Positions 1 to 5,776 of a stretch of 8,586 nucleotides of DNA are shown here, in pieces. A program made the position numbers and the translations under genes. Origin of the DNA: Chloroflexota bacterium (GTDB lineage: Bacteria; Chloroflexota; Ktedonobacteria; Ktedonobacterales; Ktedonobacteraceae); the NCBI GenBank assembly GCA_005881995.1, contig VBHV01000132.1:1-8586 (forward strand), read 5' to 3'. A model generated the notes under the pieces. It was not told where the DNA came from, ran no database searches, and was given only the letters and a program-made list of their open reading frames with translations. Every line of letters begins with the position of its first letter. Within the stretch, counting starts at the first letter, position 1.

Positions 1-540
1 TGAAATCGATTTTTCGTTATCATTCAGGACAATAACCAGGTTTTTCTTCAAGCTGCCAGCGTTATTGAGGGCCTCCAGGGCCATGCCGCCCGTCAACGCG
101 CCGTCACCGATCACGGCGACCACTTTGAAATCCTTGCCTTGCAGGTCGCGCGCGACCGCCAGACCAAGGGCGGCTGAAATAGAGGTACTGGCGTGGCTGG
201 CGCCGAATACATCATAGGGACTCTCTTCGCGCCGCAGGTAGCCGGAAAGTCCGCCAAATTGACGGATGGAATGAAATTGAGTGCGCCGCCCGGTCAATAA
301 TTTATGAACATACGCCTGGTGTCCAATATCCCAGACCAGTAAATCGTCCGGCGTATTGAAGACCGCATGGAGAGCCATAGTTAATTCAACGACACCGAGG
401 TTGGGAGCCAGGTGTCCACCTTTTACCGAGACTTTTTCGATGATCTCACGCCGAATCTCCTCGGCCAATTGCCGCATTTGCGCAGGCTTTAACGTGCGCA
501 ACTGTGCGGGACCGTCAATACTGTCGAGTATCCTAGTCAA
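1..540 (-). CDS. dxs: 1-deoxy-D-xylulose-5-phosphate synthase, N-terminal part (cut by window edge)
   Basis: The enzyme condenses pyruvate and glyceraldehyde 3-phosphate to 1-deoxy-D-xylulose 5-phosphate, the first step of the MEP isoprenoid pathway; it is cytosolic and needs thiamine diphosphate and Mg. The first 180 codons are visible, against about 620-640 in the family. I translated the minus strand by eye. Recognisable family blocks are [14 protein letters not shown] (41-54), [11 protein letters not shown] (70-80), the SHASTSIS segment (115-122), [18 protein letters not shown] (145-162) and [10 protein letters not shown] (171-180). GDG at 145-147 followed by N173 is the thiamine-diphosphate motif. 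The start is TTG (538-540), chosen because GGAGG (546-550 on the plus strand as CCTCC) sits five bases upstream and family similarity begins just after it. The frame is open to the window edge. No other isoprenoid gene is visible here. Confidence 0.96.
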   Translation of the reverse strand, partial: MTRILDSIDGPAQLRTLKPAQMRQLAEEIRREIIEKVSVKGGHLAPNLGVVELTMALHAVFNTPDDLLVWDIGHQAYVHKLLTGRRTQFHSIRQFGGLSGYLRREESPYDVFGASHASTSISAALGLAVARDLQGKDFKVVAVIGDGALTGGMALEALNNAGSLKKNLVIVLNDNEKSIS

Positions 541-759
541 TTTGTCCTCCAGTTGTAGGAATTCCCCGGTCTGCTCTGATGCGCATAGACAACGGCCAGG
601 GTTCCCTCTGCAGCAGATTACGATATCAGGAGAAGCCATCGATCATACCGATATTCAGCCTTCTATACGGAAAAGAGCTTTATCGATGGAGCCGGTTGCA
701 CTTCTCTAGAGAAGATGTTATTATCCAGCGCAGAGGGTATATGATATCATTCACATGGT

Positions 760-789
760 ATTATAGAGTCTGTACAGGCAATGCTGCAA
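760..789 (-). promoter_or_regulatory. Possible dxs promoter
   Basis: Read on the minus strand, TTGCAG (784-789) is followed after 18 bases by a perfect TATAAT (760-765). It would give a leader of roughly 210 bases before the dxs TTG start, carrying both palindromes at 741-750 and 701-714. The -35 match is poor and the leader is long, so a closer promoter is possible. Confidence 0.35.
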
Positions 790-877
790 ATACCCTGATC
801 AGAAAATTCATGCACCTGGGGGCTTGACAGCACTTCACCTGGCTTCACAAGCGGCCTCACCCCCTTTTAGCAGCATC

Positions 878-906
878 TTGACAGGTTTGCAGTTTCTTCA
901 TATTAT
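878..906 (+). promoter_or_regulatory. Strong sigma-70-type promoter of the acidic-protein gene
   Basis: A consensus TTGACA (878-883), a 17-base spacer and TATTAT (901-906) form a near-perfect housekeeping promoter. The start would be near 913, giving a leader of about 110 bases before the ATG at 1023. Overlapping inverted repeats at 918-942 fall in the first transcribed bases and could be an operator or a 5' hairpin. Confidence 0.75.
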
Positions 907-1022
907 GAATACATAGGTACCACCATACGTACAGTGGTATGGCTTGAGATTCTTGTAGGGCGTCCCTTGAAGTTGGAGAGATTGCTATCCCTTTGGGGAG
1001 GCTCTACAGAAAAAGGTGGAGA

Positions 1023-1559
1023 ATGACAAAGAAAGACGAGAAAGACGCAGACCGACCACATTATTATTCTCAATTCTGGCTGGATGTGGCCGCCGGACGC
1101 AGGGTGATTGGTACCCCAAGAACTGAAGAGGGTTCAGATCAGACTGAAGCCGAAATGCCAGAACCTGTAAGCGCCGCACGCAGGGCGGCTGGACATGTCG
1201 CATCCGTGGATGGCTACCAGGAGACTCGTTCACCAGGCGCTGCTGAACCAGCATATGAGGAGGAGTATAGCGAGCCGGAAGAGGAAGTCGAGCTGGCAAG
1301 CGACCTGAACGACGAGGATATCCCCAATATCGTCGTTGAAGATTTCCCTGAAGAAGACCTCATTAGCCCCGAACCTGCTGTCATCGACGAAGAGGAAGAG
1401 ACGGAAGAACCGGACGAGGAAGATGAGTTTTTCGACGAGGAAGATGAGGATGATGACGAATGGGCTGCACGCGGACGCAAGAAGCCTAAACCTGGACGAC
1501 AGGTGAAACAGCCGAAGCCGCCCGCCAAGAAGCCCAAACGGGGAGGACGCGGATTTTAA
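1023..1559 (+). CDS. Very acidic, probably disordered protein with a basic C-terminal tail (unknown function)
   Basis: This is a 178-residue protein that I do not recognise. It has three zones. A short N-terminal part contains the aromatic stretch HYYSQFWLDVAAGRR (about residues 13-27). A long Glu/Asp-rich zone (about 76-147) includes runs such as EEEETEEPDEEDEFFDEEDE. A basic, proline-rich tail (about 150-178, RGRKKPKPGR... ending KRGGRGF) closes it. There is no signal peptide, membrane segment or cysteine. Opposite-charge halves suggest an intrinsically disordered, possibly nucleic-acid- or ribosome-binding protein, but this is only inference. I chose the ATG at 1023: AAAGG (1012-1016) lies six bases upstream. 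An in-frame TTG at 993 would add ten residues, but no ribosome binding site supports it. A strong promoter precedes the gene and an intrinsic terminator follows it, so it is monocistronic. Confidence 0.82.
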   Translation: MTKKDEKDADRPHYYSQFWLDVAAGRRVIGTPRTEEGSDQTEAEMPEPVSAARRAAGHVASVDGYQETRSPGAAEPAYEEEYSEPEEEVELASDLNDEDIPNIVVEDFPEEDLISPEPAVIDEEEETEEPDEEDEFFDEEDEDDDEWAARGRKKPKPGRQVKQPKPPAKKPKRGGRGF

Positions 1560-1562
1560 ACG

Positions 1563-1603
1563 AAAAGAAGAGGTCGGAGATTGAACCATCGGCCTCTTCT
1601 TTT
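1563..1603. terminator. Bidirectional intrinsic terminator between convergent genes
   Basis: AAAAGAAGAGG (1563-1573) pairs perfectly with CCTCTTCTTTT (1593-1603). Four further pairs, including two G-U wobbles, extend the stem inward and leave an 11-base loop. The A-run at one foot and T-run at the other give a U-tract in either direction. It lies four bases after the acidic-protein stop and 20 bases from the dehydrogenase stop on the other strand, so it probably serves both genes. Confidence 0.85.
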
Positions 1604-1622
1604 GCGCACCTTTTCCAGCGCA

Positions 1623-2888
1623 TTACGGGTAGATGCCGCGAAACTGCGTTGCTTCCGCTACGCGTGCGATCGCCAGCATATTGGCTGCCAGGCGCATATC
1701 ACAGGAGGACTGATCGGCCTTTTCCGCGACGGCGTTAAAGGCGCGATTCATTATGACTTCGAGTTTCTGGATGATCTCTTCCACGCCCCAGAAGAAGCTC
1801 TGCAGGTCCTGTACCCATTCAAAGTAGCTGACGGTGACGCCGCCCGCGTTGGCCAGGATATCCGGGATAACGAGGGCGCCCTTGCTAAAGAGGATGGCGT
1901 CGGCCTCCGGCGTAGTAGGGCCATTGGCGGCTTCGGCAATGATGCGTGCCTGAACGCGAGGGGCATTGGCGGCGGTTATGACGCCCTCAGTGGCGGCTGG
2001 AATCAAAATATCACAGGGAACCTCCAGCACATCTTGAACGCTGATGGACTGCGCGCCAGGAAAGCCGATGACGCTGCCCTGCTCCTGCTTAAAGCGTAAA
2101 ACGGAGGCGGGATCAAGGCCAGCTTCATTGTAGATACCACCGCGTGTATCGCTGACGGCGACGATTTTTGATCCTTCCCTTTGGAAGAGGCGTGCTGCAA
2201 TCGAACCTGCGTTGCCGTAGCCCTGGATGCTGACGCGCGAGCCCTTGAGGGGCATACCGATACGCCTGGCCGCCTGGCGAGTGACAAACAGGACGCCCGT
2301 CGCGGTGGCGTCGTTACGACCTTCACTGCCGCCGATAGAGAGCGGTTTGCCGGTGACGATAGCGGGCACGGAGTACCCTTCATGCATGGAGTAGGTATCC
2401 ATAATCCACGCCATGACCTGGGAGTTGGTGTTGACATCGGGCGCGGGAATATCGCCATGGGGACCGATAACGATGGAAATCTCGGTAGCATAGCGACGGG
2501 TGAGACGTTCCAGTTCGGACGGGCTCATATGCTTGGGATCGCAGATGACGCCACCTTTCGCGCCTCCGAAGGGTATGGCTACGACCGCGCATTTCCAGGT
2601 CATCCACATTGCGAGCGCTTTCACTTCATCCAGCGTCACATCGGGGCTATAGCGAATGCCCCCTTTGGCCGGGCCACGATTGACATTGTGCTGGACACGA
2701 TAGCCTGTAAAGGTCTTGATGCGGCCACTGTCGAGGCGCACCGGGAAATTGACGGCAAGTTCACGTTTGGGCTGTCGCAGAATCTCTCGCATATCCTCTG
2801 AGAGGTTTAGTTTTTCAGCGGCTGCCTCAAATTGCTGAACTGCCATTTGATAGGGATTCAATGCGGCAGACTTCACTTCTTCGTGCAT
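1623..2888 (-). CDS. gdhA: Glutamate dehydrogenase (Glu/Leu/Phe/Val dehydrogenase family)
   Basis: The enzyme interconverts glutamate and 2-oxoglutarate plus ammonia with NAD(P), linking nitrogen and carbon metabolism in the cytosol. At 421 residues it has the normal length of the hexameric bacterial/archaeal type. The N-terminal dimerisation and substrate domain carries GPAKGGIRY (72-80, K75), MTWK (96-99, K99) and PFGGAKGG (106-113, catalytic K111), then PAPDVNTN with D151. The Rossmann domain has GYGNAG (223-228), and the acidic D247 at the end of the second strand hints at NAD preference. Later family blocks are AAATEG, AEAANGPTTPEA and ILANAGGVTVSYFEWVQ. The ATG at 2886-2888 is preceded by AAAAGGAG, 11 bases upstream. 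It follows gatB by 38 bases on the same strand and probably shares its transcript. Substrate choice (Glu rather than Leu or Phe) is inferred from overall similarity. Confidence 0.93.
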   Translation of the reverse strand: MHEEVKSAALNPYQMAVQQFEAAAEKLNLSEDMREILRQPKRELAVNFPVRLDSGRIKTFTGYRVQHNVNRGPAKGGIRYSPDVTLDEVKALAMWMTWKCAVVAIPFGGAKGGVICDPKHMSPSELERLTRRYATEISIVIGPHGDIPAPDVNTNSQVMAWIMDTYSMHEGYSVPAIVTGKPLSIGGSEGRNDATATGVLFVTRQAARRIGMPLKGSRVSIQGYGNAGSIAARLFQREGSKIVAVSDTRGGIYNEAGLDPASVLRFKQEQGSVIGFPGAQSISVQDVLEVPCDILIPAATEGVITAANAPRVQARIIAEAANGPTTPEADAILFSKGALVIPDILANAGGVTVSYFEWVQDLQSFFWGVEEIIQKLEVIMNRAFNAVAEKADQSSCDMRLAANMLAIARVAEATQFRGIYP

Positions 2889-2926
2889 TATGTCTGCTTC
2901 TCCTTTTCAAGGGTACGAAACACCTT

Positions 2927-4414
2927 CTACGCAGGAGGCGCTTCGTCCAATTTTTTCATGAGTAAATTACGTACACTATCGGCCTTTGCCTGGCCGCGAG
3001 TTTGTTTCATGACCTGACCAATCAATGCCTGCAAAGCGTTGACTTTGCCAGCGCGATAGTCATTGGCCGCCTTTGGATTGTTGGATATCACCTCCTCTAT
3101 AATACGTTCCAGCTGACCCTCATCACTAATAGGGGGTTGTATCCCCTTTTCCTTGACGATAGACTCTGGCATATTGCCAGTCATGAAGGCTTCTTCTCCG
3201 ATCTCCTTGGCTTGCTTGCCGGTGATGCGATTGGTATCGAGCAGGTCGAGCAAGTTTGCAGCGGCGGCGGGAGTAAGCGGGTTGTCCTGGACGGGGATGG
3301 CATGCGCCTTGAGCAAGCGCGCGACATCATTCAGCACCAGGTTGCTGGCTGCTTTGGCTCTGGCGTTACGGTCCGTCGTGGGAGATGCCGCTACCACCTG
3401 CTCAAAGTAGTCACCCAACGCTTTATCTTCGGTGAGGACGTTGGCATCTTGTGCGGAAAGTCCATAGTCGCGCATATAACGAGCGCGGCGCGCATCGGGC
3501 AGTTCTGGCAGGAGCGCGCGCAATTCCTCGACCCAGGCCGGGTCGATCAGCAGTGGCGGGAGATCAGGCTCCGGGAAGTAGCGATAGTCGTGCGCCTGTT
3601 CTTTGCTGCGCTGCGGTACAGTGATGCCCTTTGTCTCAACCCAGCCGCGCGTCTCTTGCGAGATCGTTTGTCCAGCGCGTAACAGGTCGATTTGCCGCTG
3701 CGCTTCGTATGCAAGGGCGCGTTCGACCGAGCGGAAGCTATTCATGTTTTTGATCTCGGTCTTGACACCCAGTTTCTGTTCTCCCCGCGGGCGCACAGAG
3801 ATGTTGGCATCGCAGCGCAGGCTGCCCTCTTCCATGCGACCGGATGAAACGCCGAGGTAGATGAGGATTTCACGCAACTTTTGCATGTACAGGCGCGCTT
3901 CAAGCGGGCTACGCATATCGGGTTCGCTGACGATCTCCATGAGCGGCGTGCCGGAGCGGTTGACGTCGATCAGGCTGTATCCATCACGATGCAGGAGGCG
4001 CGCGGTATCTTCCTCGAGGTGGACGCGGGTGATGCCAACGCGCCGGATCTGCCCGTTATGCTCGATGCTGAGATAGCCGTCTTTACTGAGAGGGATGTCG
4101 TACTGCGAAATTTGGTAGCCCTTCATCAAGTCGGGATAGGGGTAGTTCTTGCGGTCAAATTTGGAGTACGCGGGAATGGTGCAGTTGAGCGCGAGGGCCG
4201 TCATGATAGTGTAGTTGACGGCTGCCTGGTTAATTACGGGTAATACACCTGGCATGCCCATACATACCGGGCAGACGTGGGTGTTAGGCGCAGCATAGGC
4301 ATAATCGGTGCTGCACGAGCAGAACATTTTGCTTTTGGTTAAAAGTTGCGAGTGCACTTCAAGGCCGATGACGATTTCAAAGTCGGTGGCAATACTGGTT
4401 TCTGCCGTAGTCAT
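2927..4414 (-). CDS. gatB: Asp-tRNA(Asn)/Glu-tRNA(Gln) amidotransferase subunit B
   Basis: GatB is the kinase/tRNA-binding subunit of GatCAB. It phosphorylates the misacylated Glu on tRNA(Gln) or Asp on tRNA(Asn), so that ammonia released by GatA completes Gln or Asn. At 495 residues it is full length. The N-terminus shows [20 protein letters not shown], with the zinc ligands C32, C34, C48 and C51 (CSC...CPVC). Next come the family stretches [20 protein letters not shown] and [18 protein letters not shown], then [12 protein letters not shown] and [19 protein letters not shown]. The C-terminal helical and YqeY-like tail (about 345-490) contains [12 protein letters not shown] and ends in a basic helix. 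The start ATG (4412-4414) has AGGA about five bases upstream. gatA and gatC are not in the window, so the subunits are encoded at separate loci. Downstream, the dehydrogenase gene is likely cotranscribed. Confidence 0.97.
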   Translation of the reverse strand: MTTAETSIATDFEIVIGLEVHSQLLTKSKMFCSCSTDYAYAAPNTHVCPVCMGMPGVLPVINQAAVNYTIMTALALNCTIPAYSKFDRKNYPYPDLMKGYQISQYDIPLSKDGYLSIEHNGQIRRVGITRVHLEEDTARLLHRDGYSLIDVNRSGTPLMEIVSEPDMRSPLEARLYMQKLREILIYLGVSSGRMEEGSLRCDANISVRPRGEQKLGVKTEIKNMNSFRSVERALAYEAQRQIDLLRAGQTISQETRGWVETKGITVPQRSKEQAHDYRYFPEPDLPPLLIDPAWVEELRALLPELPDARRARYMRDYGLSAQDANVLTEDKALGDYFEQVVAASPTTDRNARAKAASNLVLNDVARLLKAHAIPVQDNPLTPAAAANLLDLLDTNRITGKQAKEIGEEAFMTGNMPESIVKEKGIQPPISDEGQLERIIEEVISNNPKAANDYRAGKVNALQALIGQVMKQTRGQAKADSVRNLLMKKLDEAPPA

Positions 4415-4470
4415 TTTTTCCTAACCTCATCTATCGCTAAACAGGTATAGCTTTATTACGCTTTTCCGTT

Positions 4471-4499
4471 AGTCTAGCGCGTTGGGAGGTTTTCGTCAA
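4471..4499 (-). promoter_or_regulatory. Likely gatB promoter
   Basis: On the minus strand, TTGACG (4494-4499) is followed after 17 bases by TAGACT (4471-4476). Transcription would start near 4464, about 50 bases before the gatB ATG. The large inverted repeat ends 24 bases upstream of the -35 box, so it is outside the transcript. Confidence 0.6.
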
Positions 4500-4508
4500 T
4501 GGGACAAT

Positions 4509-4633
4509 GCCAGGGCGACCTCCCAGGACTGCCAGGGCGACCGCGAGGGTCGCCCGTACAATACACGGGGACGTGGAAAACAGGCAACTTGGTATTGTAC
4601 GGGCGACCCTCGCGGTCGCCCTGGCAGTCCTGG
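4509..4633. repeat. 42-bp perfect inverted repeat with nested GC-rich hairpins (REP/MITE-like element)
   Basis: Positions 4523-4564 are the exact reverse complement of 4592-4633 (42 of 42 bases), with a 27-base centre. Each arm contains its own small hairpin: GGGCGACC (4535-4542) pairs with GGTCGCCC (4548-4555). The motif GCCAGGGCGACC at 4531-4542 is repeated in the same orientation at 4509-4520, so part of a further copy flanks the left arm. No coding capacity and no T-run are present, so it is neither a complete insertion sequence nor a typical terminator. It resembles dispersed palindromic elements in which two copies of one hairpin unit face each other. A diverged copy of the unit appears at 6920-6946. 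Confidence 0.88.
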
Positions 4634-4662
4634 CAATCATTCACAGGCCTGGGAATCGGTCT

Positions 4663-4989
4663 TCAGGCATGAATCATACCTTCGACGATAGCCTTAACCC
4701 CCTCGGGCCCACGCAAGTGCAGCCAGATTGACCCTTGCTCCGGCTCGAAGACCAGTGCAAAGGTGAAAAAGTGGCAGCACGCTCGCTCAAAGGTGATGAA
4801 TTGCAGCAGTGTGTTGGCCCAGGTGTCATCTCCTGGAAAACGGAGAGCATAGCCATCTGCCAATTCGTCTACCTGCTGCACATGCTTGAAAAGGTCCTTG
4901 ACCTCTGCTGATCGCGTCACAAGCTCTGACTCGGTCAGAGTGCAGGCGAGTGGTGTCTCATTCGAGTATAGTTCTACGTCCTGTTTCAT
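4663..4989 (-). CDS. Small cysteine-containing protein divergent from a MerR regulator (unknown function)
   Basis: This 108-residue soluble protein has no signal peptide or membrane segment. Visible blocks are a leading LACTLTESEL (14-23, C16), DGYALRFPGD (45-54), FERACCHFF (67-75, with adjacent C71-C72 and H73) and SIWLHLRGPEGVKAIVE (87-103). I recall similar small hypothetical proteins, with an ER-x-CC-x-F motif and a WLxLxGPxG end, sitting next to MerR-type regulators; I cannot name a Pfam family. The cysteines and the regulator's cysteine cluster suggest thiol or metal chemistry, but no activity is established. The ATG at 4987-4989 has AAAGG nine bases upstream. Its promoter carries a MerR-type dyad in a 19-bp spacer, so the regulator encoded at 5095-5508 probably controls it. 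The palindromic repeat lies just after its stop. Confidence 0.85.
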   Translation of the reverse strand: MKQDVELYSNETPLACTLTESELVTRSAEVKDLFKHVQQVDELADGYALRFPGDDTWANTLLQFITFERACCHFFTFALVFEPEQGSIWLHLRGPEGVKAIVEGMIHA

Positions 4990-5027
4990 GTTTTAACGCC
5001 TTTCTTTCTTGCTTTGACGCACACACC

Positions 5028-5056
5028 TTGCGCACGTCTGAATTCAAGTGTACTAT
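5028..5056 (+). promoter_or_regulatory. Probable promoter of the MerR-family gene
   Basis: TTGCGC (5028-5033), a 17-base spacer and TACTAT (5051-5056) give a moderate sigma-70 match on the plus strand. The predicted start falls within the dyad at 5057-5072, so regulator binding there would block its own transcription. The -10 box overlaps the divergent -10 by two bases. Confidence 0.5.
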
Positions 5057-5077
5057 TTAAAGTGGACTTTAAGTCAA
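5047..5077 (-). promoter_or_regulatory. MerR-type promoter with 19-bp spacer driving the small cysteine protein
   Basis: On the minus strand TTGACT (5072-5077) and TACACT (5047-5052) are separated by 19 bases, two more than optimal. MerR-family activators are known to work on exactly such over-long spacers (19-20 bp), by untwisting the DNA. The spacer is filled by a perfect dyad. Transcription would start near 5040, about 50 bases before the ATG at 4989. Confidence 0.78.
5057..5072. promoter_or_regulatory. Operator: perfect 16-bp dyad for the MerR-family regulator
   Basis: TTAAAGT (5057-5063 on one strand) and ACTTTAA (5066-5072) form perfect 7-bp arms around a two-base centre. The site lies between the -35 and -10 of the divergent promoter, where SoxR, MerR and ZntR bind. 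Binding by the protein encoded at 5095-5508 is inferred from position. Confidence 0.75.
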
Positions 5078-5094
5078 GAGGAGACAAAAAACTC

Positions 5095-5508
5095 ATGGAA
5101 GAACTTACCATTGGCGAGGTGGCAAAGAGGGCGGGCATACGAGCATCGGCCATTCGCTACTACGAAAGCGTCGACGTTTTACCAGCGCCGAGCCGGATCA
5201 ACGGACGCCGACGCTACGATGCTCGTGTGCTCGAGCGACTGGCCGTCATTCAAATAGCGCAACAGGCGGGCTTCACGGTAGCTGAGATACGGACTTTATT
5301 CAACGGGTTCGCGGCAGAAACCCCTGCCTCGGCTCGATGGGAGATACTCGCCCTGCAGAAACTGGTCGAAGTGGACGCCGTAATTCGCCGCGCCCAGGCG
5401 ATGAAGCGAGTGCTGGAGGAAGAACTGCTGCGCTGCCGTTGTCTCACACTCGATGAGTGTGCTCGCTGCATACTTGAAGAGGGAGAAAGCGATAAACTGT
5501 TTTTCTAA
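5095..5508 (+). CDS. MerR-family transcriptional regulator with a C-terminal four-cysteine cluster
   Basis: This 137-residue regulator has the MerR winged helix-turn-helix at residues 4-70: LTIGEVAKRAGIRASAIRYY (4-23), then a wing with NGRRRYD (36-42). A long dimerisation helix follows (about 81-112, RWEILALQKLVEVDAVIRRA...). The effector end is C114-x-C116-x5-C122-x2-C125 (RCRCLTLDECARC). SoxR uses C-x2-C-x-C-x5-C for a [2Fe-2S] cluster; the spacing here is the same elements in different order, so Fe-S, zinc or another thiophilic metal are all possible. The ATG at 5095 is chosen because AAGAGGAG (5076-5083) precedes it and the domain starts four residues later. An in-frame TTG at 5014 lies upstream of the predicted promoter. 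It diverges from the small cysteine protein gene, and its stop overlaps the convergent 36-codon gene by three bases. Confidence 0.93.
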   Translation: MEELTIGEVAKRAGIRASAIRYYESVDVLPAPSRINGRRRYDARVLERLAVIQIAQQAGFTVAEIRTLFNGFAAETPASARWEILALQKLVEVDAVIRRAQAMKRVLEEELLRCRCLTLDECARCILEEGESDKLFF

Positions 5509-5615
5509 AAAGGTCGGCGTTTATCAATGCCTCGTTTGAGCAAGCCAAGCAGGGCTATGGTGCCAAACCAGAGGGCAACGAGTGCCCAGGATCGTTTCTC
5601 ATTCATGTTGTTCAT
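5505..5615 (-). CDS. Proposed 36-residue single-span membrane peptide
   Basis: Reading the minus strand from the ATG at 5613-5615 gives MNNMNEKRSWALVALWF, then GTIALLGLLKRGIDKRRPF and a TAG stop. It has a short polar N-terminus, one hydrophobic segment (W10 to L26) and a basic C-terminal tail (KRGIDKRR), which predicts a one-pass inner-membrane peptide with the tail inside by the positive-inside rule. AAAGG lies nine bases before the ATG, and a consensus extended -10 promoter lies further upstream. A second ATG (5604-5606) is too far from that binding site. The last three bases are shared, on opposite strands, with the end of the MerR gene. I do not recognise a family. It may be a partner of the MerR module or merely a neighbour. 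Confidence 0.6.
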   Translation of the reverse strand: MNNMNEKRSWALVALWFGTIALLGLLKRGIDKRRPF

Positions 5616-5656
5616 GTTGTTTAACCTTTCGTTTCGTATGCAGGAACGCTGCTTCT

Positions 5657-5665
5657 ATTATAACA
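5657..5665 (-). promoter_or_regulatory. Extended -10 promoter of the 36-codon gene
   Basis: The minus strand reads TGTTATAAT, which is a TGn extension joined to a perfect TATAAT (5657-5662). No good -35 box is present, as is usual for extended -10 promoters. The start would be near 5650, giving a leader of about 35 bases that holds AAAGG ahead of the ATG at 5615. Confidence 0.6.
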
Positions 5666-5776
5666 AAATCTTTTCGTACTTAGCTGTTCTCTCTATTCTT
5701 CCTGACAAACGTCAGCACTTGCTCATACCTTGAAATTCACGAAATGGAGCGATACTCTGGTTCTCTGATGCCATCC

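Larger units (their letters stand above)
541..1022. other. Intergenic region between divergent dxs and the acidic-protein gene
   Basis: I find no convincing gene in this stretch. It contains a perfect 14-bp palindrome, CTTCTCTAGAGAAG (701-714), and a perfect 10-bp palindrome, ATGATATCAT (741-750). The octamer CTTGACAG occurs twice (823-830 and 877-884). Overlapping short inverted repeats, TACCAC/GTGGTA (918-923 and 934-939) and CCATAC/GTATGG (923-928 and 937-942), lie just after the predicted transcription start of the plus-strand gene. Open frames here (for example 579-827) lack ribosome binding sites and resemble nothing I know. The palindromes could be operators, but no regulator can be named. 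Confidence 0.6.

Noticed and set aside
579..827. Plus-strand open frame of 82 codons between dxs and the acidic-protein gene
   Set aside because: It has no ribosome binding site or recognisable motif, and it overlaps the proposed promoter and palindromes.
1214..1589. Two minus-strand open frames, one very serine-rich, opposite the acidic-protein gene
   Set aside because: They are the mirror of the GAA/GAG/GAC codons in the plus-strand gene (antisense of Glu/Asp codons reads Ser or Phe/Leu). The sense gene has a promoter and terminator.
1583..2801. Plus-strand open frames opposite the dehydrogenase gene
   Set aside because: The minus strand encodes a full-length enzyme with all catalytic motifs; the opposite frames are by-products of GC-rich codons.
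4523..4633. The large inverted repeat as a terminator for the small cysteine protein gene or as a CRISPR fragment
   Set aside because: There is no T-run after the stem in the minus direction, and there are only two facing arms with no repeated spacer units.
5014..5094. N-terminal extension of the MerR-family protein from a TTG codon
   Set aside because: It would span the promoter and operator; the ATG at 5095 has a ribosome binding site and matches the family start.
5702..5715. CTGAC-AAAC-GTCAG small palindrome downstream of the oxidoreductase gene
   Set aside because: The stem is only five base pairs with no T-run on either strand, so I do not call it a terminator or operator.
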